Positions 39,901-51,900 of a stretch of DNA of 64,000 nt are shown in pieces. Both the position numbers and the translations under genes were made by a program. A model generated the notes under the pieces. It ran no database searches. It worked only from the letters and a program-made list of their open reading frames with translations, and had not been told where the DNA came from. The first letter of the stretch is position 1. Each line of letters starts with the position of its first letter. The stretch lies in NCBI GenBank assembly GCA_947579665.1, contig OX388349.1, positions 67,646,841 through 67,710,840 on the forward strand, in the 5' to 3' direction. This DNA comes from Sympetrum striolatum. Its lineage: Eukaryota > Arthropoda > Insecta > Odonata > Libellulidae.

Positions 39901-42900
39901 CCTGGGTCATAGTTATAATTAAAAAAGTATATGTGGAGGTTACAAAGTGACTTTTATTTCTCTCATACCATGAAGAACTTCAATCAGATAACGCTTGAAA
40001 CCTTTAATTTTACTTATGGATGTTAAACTCTTTGAGAGGTGTTTTTTACATAACGAAAGAGATTTTTGGGCTTGGCTCTTGTCCTAAATGTCAGTGAATT
40101 TCATTAATGCAAGAAGCTGGATTTTTCTCATAGCTTAGAAAAGTTGCTTCATTGTAGTGATTTTTCACATAAAATTCTTTCACCATTATAATATTATACA
40201 CAAGGTCTATAAGGTCTTTATTAAGGCAAGATTGAAACTGAAAATTCTCTTCTTACACCGTTCGTCAATGATATTAATAACGTAAATAATATGTAGGTAA
40301 GTTGACGTACAGACACTCTGTTATAGCAGAATAAAACAGGTTTAAATTTGCGAACCAAAAGAGAGCGGTAATGAATCCGAACATGCAGAAGTAATACTGC
40401 GCACCAGTTCGACGTAAAGGAAAGTCTTGACGCTGCGCCGGAGGCTGAAATTCCTTTCTGAATATTGTGTCGATAAATCCATTGGAAGTGTCGGTGCGAT
40501 ACTGCGAAGGAGAGAGAGAAAAACGGAAAATAGCGAAGGAAACGCTGTGTCAGGGTCGCCCCATGGTGACAATCGAATTGGTAGGATTCCAAAGGAGTGC
40601 CCCGATTCTCTTCCCATACAATGCAAATGTCACACTATTGAGAAAGAGTGCGTGAGCAACCCTTCGATATTCTCTTATTACTTCCACGGAATGCGTGCCA
40701 AGCAAATCGCTTTCCACTTCTTGCTCCGAGAGTGTTACGATCCATCTCCTGCTTACGCATGCATAAGTGGGCGGTGTGATATGTAATGGCTCGCGGTCTG
40801 TCCATTGTTTTGAAAGGTGGCTTCAACACCGCTAAGTCTTCGGCGGAATAAAAGCTCCCTGAATTCAATAGACACTTTGGGTGACAATGAAGTCCGGCCG
40901 ATCAAGTTTACTACCTTGCTTACGACGGGCATCAACCACATAACAACCATTGGTTCCTGGATTCGATGGAATAATAATGGATGTTATTTTTATCGGGTGA
41001 CAGAAGGAAACAATACAAGCACCGACTAGGACATTTCAAGCGAAAGAGAGCTCTCAAAAGTCAAATAAAGATTGAGTTAACTTAGTTTACTCCTTATTTT
41101 CAATTATACAGCTGCAGATAATATATTCAAAATCCCTCGCTAAGCGTGCTGTATGAAAAATCAAAATTTGACCTTTTAACTTTGTGGAAGGTTGTCATGA
41201 TTTAATTGATATATTTCAAACCTCGCCATGAAATAGAATCTTACAAAACCGTCCGAAACTTTACACATTTAAAGCAGAATAAATTATATTATTTTTTGAC
41301 TAGAATTATTAGCAGGAATGTTTCGCAGCTTCACGTCTAAAAATTATGGGAATTTTCCAAAAATGAGCAAGGAAAGAAAGAGTAGCTTACAAAAAGAACA
41401 TTTTCAGAAGTGCCAAAGAATGAGAAAGGCGTCACGTATTTCCTGGTAACGGTACTGTATATTTTAGAGTTGACAATACATTAATTTTTTCTCATAAGAT
41501 TAGTCAATTAAAATAAAAACTCATCATCTTACAGGATTCACCGTTCCATGAAAATGACGATATAAAAGAAAATAAATTATAAATATGATACCTTTAGACA
41601 GTAGTCAGTATTATTTTTTAGAATGAAGTGCTCGTATATTACAATTGATATTGCGTATTGCTTAACAGCTCACCGCTAACGACATGGCACCTAATGCGAT
41701 TGCCTTCTTTTCTGATAGCATAATTCTGATAAATTTCATTCCCTTATTTTCATTTATTCTCCAAGTATCGGTAGCTTTGTTTTAGCACAAAAGATATATT
41801 TGAATTAATGGCAAGCCTTTGAATTTACGATAGAATAATTAAACAGTCATATAACCAATCATATATGGAATCAATACATATACGGAAAGTAACTGTCAGC
41901 TCATTCAAACAAAATTCAGTATATTAGAGGTATTTTTAGGTGTCATATTAAATAAGATTTTGAAATAAGTTTGTAAGCAAAAACAGTAAACGAATCTCTT
42001 AAACGCAATTTTATGAATTTTCTCTAATCAGCCTCAATTCCATTTCGGCTTGAAAAATAATAGAAACATATATTTGCTTATCACGCTGAATATGACATAT
42101 ACACCAGAAAATTGTCGTATTAAATATTATGGCTTTCTACAGGATATGCAGCGAAGAAAAAACATCTATAAAAGCAATCCTCCGATGGATTTTTAATATT
42201 TGTCAAGGATATACTGGAAATCACCTTTCAAGTAAACTAACCCAGTATACGGTGCCAAAGTGAGCAAGAGATCTGCAAAAAAGTCATCGGGGGAGTGAGA
42301 GAGAGGTGGAAAATGCATTCGACACTTCGTTTTTCTATCACTATTGGCAAAGAAAGAGTTGCCTTAAGAAATAACGGATCGGATTAGAGAAAGTCTTTTG
42401 TAATGTTTTATACTGCTTGTGACTCAGAAACTGGCATAGGTGTGATAATACCTTGCCAGAGACACGATACTTATACGCTTCAGAAGGAAATTTAATTTTT
42501 TTTTTAAACTTTCTAGAAAGGTTCCCACGCTTCTTTTTTCGACTTAAAATGTTAGAAAATTGCAACATAATTTGTTTTCTAACTACGCAAAAATGATGTA
42601 ACGAGTGATCTATCAGGGCAGCAAAATATACCTAAATATAATCTCCTCTAATTATAGGGATTTAATGATAGGGAAATCCAGGATGAGTCAAGAAGAGGAA
42701 TTCTGCTACCTTGGGAGCTGCAGTGAAAAGAAGGATAGCCTGATGAAGAAAGCATATGAAAGTAAAAATAATCTGTTAGCAAAAAAGCATATGAAATTGG
42801 AAATTAAAAAAATCCTTTGCAAGAACCTTAATTTGTAGTACATTACTATGTGGATGTGAAACTTGGACACTGAGAAAGATGAAAAAGTCTCGGTTGGAAG

Positions 42901-45900
42901 CAATGGAAATGTAGATTTTGAGAAAGATAACACATACAAGATTGATTGACAAGAAAAGCATCATAGAAGTTCTGAGTGAAAAAAATAGGAGAGGAAACTA
43001 ATGAAAGAGATAGAGAAAAGAAGAACTAAATTCGTTGGATATGTTCTGCGGCATAACAGCTTCCTGGAAAATATAATGGAGGGAAAAGTAGCACGGAAAA
43101 AAGGAAGAGGAAGGCCAAAAAAGAAGTTCCTGGATGATATAAAAATACTATGGGATTAAAAACAAACAAGTATTTGAAAATAACAGCAATCGAGAGAGTC
43201 ATATGGCTGCAACGAAAAGGTTCCGCCTTTAGAAAATGAGGACAATGACGATAAACGTTAAACCCTTGTGTTTCCTAACTACATTCTTTATCATGTAAGG
43301 TTACAGCATCCTGAGCGTGTACTCTGCATGAACCTGGAAGTCCCGCTGGATGTGCGAAACGGTTTATCGGTTACAAGGAAGTTTCCTATAAGAATATTCT
43401 AGCTTCTATAGATTTGCATGAGCGCACTCGAGACTGTATTGAGAAATGGTTGTGCTTTCGGTACCCTGACGTAAATGAACCGAAACCTACCGATAGACTG
43501 ATAACTCGATCCTCCACTCACACTATCCATCAATTGCTACAAAGAAAATAATTTGACACAGAGAAAAGAAGAAAATGTATAAGTTTAAGTACGAAAACTG
43601 AGTACATGCTTGATTGGAAGAATGAGAACTGAAGTATGTTTGAACCACCTTGTTGCATTGTTGTGAAAGTTGGGAATGTCAGAAGAAGCTTGCAAGTAAA
43701 CTAAATCATTTTGGAATGGATTACTTGAAGATTATATGAGGAAAAAGCGCGAGAAAACGGATATTGAATAAATGTGGTATTGAAGAATGTCTGATTCAAC
43801 AGTGTTGAAGGATGCTCTAAGTTAATTTTGTCGTACGCAAAATATGACTGAAATAAGAATAAGATATATGGTACAGGGAAAGAGTAAGCATTGTCTTAAA
43901 GGGAATCAAATACCGAGGAGATTCTCTTGGCATGTCATACTTTAGATGCTGATAAGAAGTGCGTTGCTTAAGGAATACAAGGGAATGAATGACAAGATGT
44001 ATAGATGCTAGGAGTATTGTTATTAATGAGGAAAATAAAATTCTTATCCCGGAAAAGAATAGAGTACGAGAGATGGGTATAATACTTAATGTAAAATTAA
44101 AACAAGTTTAGGTGTGAATTTCGGAAGTAAATTTAGTAAATAATGTATATATAATGCAATAATTTATACTAAAACAATATTATTTTATGGAATAAATATC
44201 TTACTATTTTTATTGAGATGCTTATCATAATCTCACTACTAATAAGATAATTTTATAGCTACAATTAGATAATTTTATAATATATTTAATATGATAATGT
44301 TATAGATAAAATTATCTTCTTAGATAATAATTATATACTACTATTTTATACTAAGTTACGGATGAAGTATCGAAGGACCAAAACGTTAATTTTCTCCTTA
44401 GACAGGAAAGGGAATTATTTTCTTTTGCAAAAACGCACTCATACTAAAGTATTTTCTTTTTTCCTCAGTTCTCCATATCCCCGTCGGCTTACTCTGCCAC
44501 CGGAAGCGAAGAAGCTCTGCGATTCACCCGTAAACTGAGCGTCCGACGATACTACAGATGGAGCTGTACGCTGCTTTCTGCCTTCCTGCTCATTCTCCTT
44601 ATCGCTGCATCTTCTGTCTACGTGGGATGTAAGTTACCGCCTCTATTTCATCCACCTGTTGAACGCTCTTATTAGTTATGACGCTAAGCGGTTACGACAC
44701 ATGTCTTCGCCTATAATTAATGGTCTGTATCCTTACTCAACAAGAAGCTGGATGATATTCGACTGATATTGTCGTCTTAAGCTCTCATTTAACGCTTCGT
44801 AAACGTGAGATTGATGTAAACCCTAACGTTTTCGGTAAGAGGTGCTAATTATTTTGCATAATCGTTCAAAAGCTATAAATATTTACATTCCTCTTGCTAA
44901 TAAATATATAAGTAGAGGACTATACCGTTGTTTGACAGCTAATACTTTATGGTTAAAAACTTCTGAAATTTTAGGATATTACTGGAACGAATTGGTGAAA
45001 AACGTAAAAATTCTTATGGAAAAATTTAACTAATGAAGCTTTTTTACAAGCAAAGCAGCAGCGCAACTTTCTCACCAGAAGCCAGCATCTTTTTCTTATA
45101 ACTTTTTCCACATTAACACGCTTTCGTATATTAGAAGTCTATCTTCTCCTATGAGATGCACAGTTTTCACCGGTAAGTATGATTGAAGATAAACCTAAAT
45201 AAATTTTCTCATAACACATGTACTAAAATTAGGATAATCAGTTTTATATTGGTTTTGTGATCTTAAATAACTAAAAAGTAACACCATCTTCAGCAGAAAA
45301 TCACACAGAAATATAACTGATATCCCCATAGCAACTCATTTACTATTAGAATTACATACAACAGCATTTTGATACATGTTTTATCAAATTTTCTGATATT
45401 TTTGACCTTTTACTATTGAAAGCTCCAGTAAAATATTATTGCCGCCCGTCTGGTTATATGAATAAATGAACTATGGCATAATATTTTAGAAAGTATAAAG
45501 GATGACGCATGAATATGGAAGCATTGAAAAAAGAGAAATTTTGTATGAATTACTTTAAACTTACATTCATACTGTGTGTAGTCTCCATCGTCTCTCCAAT
45601 TAACTACTCTTTAATTGCTCGTTCTCGCCAAAACAATTTACATTTCATCTATAAAAACTCATTAGAAATGAAATAAAATAAAATTGAATGTATGCTTCTT
45701 TTTAGTCACGATGACGCAAATTTCAGTAAACGAAGAAAATTAATTAAGTAATTTCCTGATTCTTGCATCCTGAATACTGATAAACGTAATCATTACCTTT
45801 GCGAGGAACAACCCAATTAAAACAACAATTGGACTCATTCCTATTCTTTTCTCGGTCTAATTAGAGACATTCTTTCCTCCATATATTATCAGTCTGAGAG

Positions 45901-48900
45901 AGTTGCGAAGAAATCCAATTTCGAGAGAGGCTGTTTTAGTTAATCGATAGTTGTTCTCTTTGCCCTTTGCGAATTTCATTGTCTCCGCCCCGTTGACCTT
46001 CGCAGATCCTTTTTCCCACGAAACATCTGAGAGATGACTCGTAACCGCACTATTCCAGCCTTTATATCTTTCTACTCTCTGACAAGATATTTTTGAACCC
46101 TTTACTACGAGTCACTCCTCATCAAATAAAGAACCTCTCGAATCGATAGACAGTGCTCGTGCGTGTCCCTTCACGCTCTGTTAATCCTGACGACCGGAAG
46201 ACATCCGAAGATCATAAAAGTGCTTTTTTTATCGTCGTCTTTATAGCTTGGATGGCGTGATTCCGTAACAATTGAAAGAGGAGCTTCCTCTCCAATAGGA
46301 CGGTCTCTTTTGTGCTTGCCTATTGGATCAAAAACTTACGTAAAAGTTGACGGTTGACGTCTATAGTGATTCAACAAATCTTCCGAGACGTAACTTTTAA
46401 GCACGATATTTCACGGTCCTTAATCCATCAGATACGCGTCGTGATGTTCAGTTTTCGAGCTAATTGAGTGTTGTTTATCAATAGCTAGCGATCATAGTTC
46501 CGAGTACCTTATTTAATCAATCAATACAAATAAATGTTCTACGTAACAATCACTTGTTAGAATAAAATGTAATTTGTAAGGATTGTAGGCACTTAAATTT
46601 TCAGCCATTCAGCTACATATTAGCAGCACAAACATCAATGTTATTAGATCTCGATTTTCTCGATGTAAATAAAGAGCATCGGAATCGTACGCTATTAATG
46701 TAGATTTCATATTGAACGAAGAGAGTTGGATACTTTTCCACACAATTTTACATCGGAGATTACTGGTTTCGAAAGGTCAATGCCACCATCATATATCAAA
46801 CCTATTTAGAAACAACGAACCATATAGCACGACTGTAATTGCTTGTTTTTTCTGAGTTTGTTGTCATCTTTTGATGACATTGACCTTTCAAAACCGGTAA
46901 TCTCCGCAATAAATTGTGTGGAAAAGTATCCATCTCTCTTCATTTAGTATAAAGTGTAATTTTCACAACATCTTAGCCGCCTCAGTGGATTTTATAATGT
47001 AGATTCATTTTTCGAATTGAAGATAATCTAAGTATTTCAAGGAGACTTAAAGTAAAAACTGCAAAGGACTTATTCATTAAAAATAAACGTAATGCACCTT
47101 GTCAATGTTTGCGGTAAAGAAAAGATGGAAAATAGAACATAACAGTACACAACAGCAGCTAAAGATACTAATTCAACCAGTGATAATTAATAGTAAACTT
47201 AATAAACATGCTATTCCGAGGAAATGAACCTATACTGCTATAGTAAAGTTTTCAATGTATGTTTTTCAAATAATATATAAATATAAATATATAGTTTGCT
47301 GTCAAACCGTTGTGAAAGTTTATGCCCTCTGCACTGAACTCAGCATTATCTCAAAGAATATTGGAGTATCTTTTATAGTGTATTTTATGTATAATATCTA
47401 TTGCAATTTCATTTTTCAGGCAAAAATCAAATCTTTTAATTTCTTGTTTTCAACTTAATCTGAAAGTATAGTGAATTGCTGAACCTGGAAAACACCGCTG
47501 AAAATATAATGAACATATTTTCAATAACACTACATTTCCTGATATAAAAACAGCCACTATTATGATCGTAGCCACTCTTTAAATAACTCTTTAAAGGAAC
47601 AGAAACTCCGCCGCAGGATGCGTTTAATCCTAAGATCGCGAGGTGATCGAACCGCTTCAGTTCAAGCACTTTGGAGTGATTCCGTGACGCTTTTGCCGCG
47701 CTTCTTTACAAATGAAGTCTCAGTCCGCCGTTCTAGTTCAGTGCTAACAATAAGATTATTATCTCTTTCCATCCGGCATTACCCAAACCAGTTTCAAAGC
47801 GCTTCCTTGAACCTCGTTCATACCCGAGTTGCCTCCCGGGTACGCGATATGGTTTCCAGAACGGCAGGCGAGAGAACAATTACAATCTCGAGGTTTTAAT
47901 TCCATTCCTTCTAAAGATAATGTCCATGAAGATTAGTCAGTTTACGCCTGAACGATCTCTTTGTGCTTTTTTCTCCTTAAACGTCTTCGTAAGCTGCTAG
48001 GAAGGGGCTGTACGTTCGCACCGCATATTAATAACTCGGAATGATACGATGATTTAATGCCTTGCCGATTCATTGAATCACTAACCTGGAAAATTGTACA
48101 TTTATCGTATGATTAGGCCAATAAAAGAAAAATGCAACGAAACTTAACTATGGCGTAGTAATGTTGTATGAATGAATTGAGCGACTTCGGCTTTTTCGTA
48201 ACAAGGGAAAGAAAATCTTTGGAGAAGGTAGTGTTTAAGTGGAAATAGGCAATATAAAGATCCTTGACATTCTATTGATGTTGTCATTACTCTTGGAAAC
48301 ATCCAGGAGGTACGGAAAACTTACTCACCCTGGGAGAACAATGTAAAATGAGAAATGAAGTATATTATTGTATTGGAGTATTCCAAAATTGGCTGTTTTA
48401 GCATTTGCGAGCTAGTATGTTAATTTTGTCTTAAAACCACGCTACCGAATGTCCAAACTTATTTGTGAGCAACTATTGGGGTACCATTTCTTAATTCAAC
48501 GTAAGAAGTAGTTATCTGAAATCTAAATGGATACTGGATTTAAAAAGATAGGAACTCCTGTTCTATAAAATGAACACTTAGCCTTGAGTTCTAAAAATGA
48601 AGTCATTTCGTCAACAACCTTATAGCTTCAAGTAAATTATACGACATCGTCTATACACGTTTTTCTTTACACGCTGTACTTTCAGTATAGTTTATGCATA
48701 AAATTCCCCAAGTATGAGCTTCTACTGAGAAATTTTAAAATGACCAGTATATCATCACAGTTTAAAAATAACAGAGAAATACTGACGCCTAAATTTATAT
48801 AGATACCCAGTGATTAGCCAGAAATAGTTCCTATATTAAATATATGCGAAAATTCCCTGGTTGTTAAATTTCGACAGCAGCACCAGGGTAACTGCTTTGC

Positions 48901-51900
48901 ATCTCAGATACAATCACGTTTTCGTTGAGTAAAGGTCAAATTCAAAGCTACTAACTAAATCATTTCTTATCAATCCAACAAATCTGTGGAGCTAATTGCT
49001 ACAATACTATCCTTTATAAAGTAATAATAAATGTAACATGATGCTTGTATTTCCATCAAGTTTTTTATTAACTACCTAATTATTTTAGACATTACACACT
49101 GACTTGAACAAACAGAATATTTTTGCATTATCAAAGTTTATATTTTATTTTTCCTCCAATCCTTGTGAGATTAAATTGAATTTTCTATTAAACCATATAA
49201 AATCATAGAAGAGAAGCGTTGTCATTAAAAGCACAAAGAAAAATTAATAAACCGATGTCTTTCACTACTTAAGTGATTATTTTATCTTTTTAATATATAT
49301 GAATTTTTGACTAATATATTTGGTATAACCAATATAATGAGAAATACATATGTAAACAACAAACTGTAATACAAATTTTCTTTGTTAGTGTAAAGTTTTA
49401 GTCGGTAAACATGGTGAGTAGTTGGAAGAGGGAATCATATTAGTATATAATATTATACTTACAAATAATCATAATGATGGCACTTTCATATTAAGCAGAT
49501 CGACATGTAACTTCATTTAATACAGTTTAGTTTCAGAGAAATAATCTTTGTTAAAATGTTTCGAAATAATGCTAACGTAATCATTAATTTTATGTAGTAA
49601 TTGATATATTCTCTTTAATGTTTTTAGTGGAAGGTGTACTCAAAGAGATATATTAATCGTCAATATTTTCATTGGATATTTTTCCATTATTTCCTGTTAT
49701 ATACATAATGCAAAAAGTGTACTTGAAAATTATCGGAGAGGTTGTGCCAGATGAAAAATTGATCCTTTGATTAGGAAAACCTCATGTATTCAGATTTATT
49801 GGTACCGGTAAGATCTGAATTGCAGTGATGTTTACCGGGTTCGGTTTTAGCGTCCATGTGGAAGATGCTACAGATCGTAAAACCATGACGGTTGCTAACA
49901 AACGACTCATCGACGGATAAAATCCCCATGGACTTAATCTGTAAATAAGTTTGTCCTAATCTTCATCTCTATCTTTCCAGACACTTACTTCGGCCAAGAT
50001 GATGGGTCTTCCGTGAAAGTTTTCCGCGTATCGATGAGGATCGTGGGCTGGGAAGGCGTGAAGCATTGGCAGAGAAAGAAGGAAGGAGATGGAGGAGAGG
50101 GAGTGGTCCTTCCAAACCACGTGAGCGCCAGAGGAGGTGAGGCAGTCCCACTTTATCGTTTACCGTGAATAACTGCTCTCCGACCTTGACAAAAATACTC
50201 AGCCGCTTGACCACGTTCCGCGATGCTAACACGAGCGGAAAATATCGGTCGAATAGATTCTCGAATCACTCCGGAGGATAGGTCGAATCCCGTATCACGT
50301 GATCTCCGTACATGCATTCTACGAGTATATACGGCATGCCAAAACTTCTATGCTTGACGTATAGAATTTGTGACAGATTTAGCCGTAAATGTGCCTAGCA
50401 GCCGTAATTTCTATTAAGATTCGATCGAATTTTAAGGCATCCTAATACTTCGGCAGGAAAGGGTTCAAGAGGGCAATGTAACCATCACGTTTTCTTGACG
50501 AAGTGCCCTAGATAACTAGCACTTCAAACATCAAATTCCTCGGATAACTGATTCACTGTATTTAAAGATTAATTTATCAGATGGATAAAGTATTTGTATA
50601 AATTATTTTATGGAGATCAGATAAAAAGTTGAATTTCCTCAAAGGACTCAAAGGAATATAAGAAAACAGGGTAAAGTTTAAAATATACCGTATCCGCGTG
50701 GGTAAATTGCACTTGAATATCCATGAAAATCTGAGAATTTCCTAGAATTTAAGTATTTCCTCTTTTTAGAGCAATTATTTGCTTATTCATCTAGAAATAT
50801 TTATAACAATCCTTCGAGGAATCCCATTTTGATGACATTTTGTAATTTATAAGGCCTACAGCTGTATTAAGTTCTAATTATTCTGATATAGGTACGAGCT
50901 TTATGATTGACCTACCTTATCAATTACCGATATAATTTTTATAATTCTGTTGTAAATGAGTCAATATTCTTAGAATATTTCAAATGCTAAAAATCAATTT
51001 GAAAGATATGTGCATAAATTTTTCAAAAATATATATTGAGCATAAAAATGCAACATAAAATCGTCCGATGAAGTTTTACCATTACTTTCATCAAAGAAAA
51101 TGAATTTCGTTATGCACGTAGTATTTTATATTCTTCATTTTCATTAATAATATTGCTAGCCACGAAGTCAAGACCAAGCAAAAAGTGGGAGAGGGATTAA
51201 AAACTGTTTTTTACAACGAAATGCTTTTAAAAAACTGAGAGATTCTTAAACATTCACGCTGACGAAGCTTTTCTCCGAGCTGTTTGCCTTGGTGCGTTTC
51301 ACTCCTACATTAAGTGGTGCTCATTTCGGTCGTTTAGATTTCAATTTTTCTTGTTCACGACATCCCGAGACGTGTTCCTTCCAAAAAAACCCATTTTGTG
51401 AAGTTTCTAAACCTTATGTTCCGAATGTCGTGATTTGTTTCCAGATGACCGAGTTTGCATTCTGATCTAACTTTCTCCGATATTACTGCAAGATTTACGC
51501 ATGAAATATTAGGAAGTGGCTGGGAATACCATAGGTCTTTCTCTTTTTAGGGAAAGGGGACGGCGGTTATTTATTTAACAGCAACAACTAAAAACATTGT
51601 TTAATTTGCTAAAATTAGCCCAAACCTTCAAATCAATCATTGATTTGTTATATTTCAGAGCGGTATATCAATAAATGTCTATTTTGTCTAAATATATATA
51701 TTGGGCCACTGATAGCTACAATAGTCAAAATGTAAAATCAAGGACTAAAAAAACCACCAAACATAAACTTCATTCCTCACCAATCTTCTCTGAAGATGCC
51801 CTCGTGGAGGTGAACTACGTATTACAACTCTTAAGTCTTTGTTTGATGGTTTTTGGATTCCTTGATTTAACATTTTGTCTATTTAGTCTAATTTTGCATC

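Larger units (their letters stand above)
12956..44468 (+). other. Intron 1 of the corin-like gene (31.5 kb)
   Basis: Donor GTAAGG at 12956 and acceptor TTTTTTCCTCAG ending at 44468. It holds an old tandem duplication (21.3-22.5 kb), a dispersed repeat family (23.7, 33.0-33.3 and 34.05-34.4 kb), MITEs at 29.3, 35.6 and 39.8 kb, a tRNA-Ala-like SINE head at 30.9 kb and a LINE fragment at 42.6 kb. It also holds GC-richer islands, listed separately. No other gene was recognised. In 12956-15060, 16100-20850, 24060-26560, 27330-29270, 36470-38450 and 40880-42590 I see only AT-rich sequence. Confidence 0.55.

Noticed and set aside
43560..44100. Degraded coding sequence suggested by scattered short frames
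   Set aside because: No stretch gave a recognisable motif in any frame, so it is left as unassigned intronic DNA.
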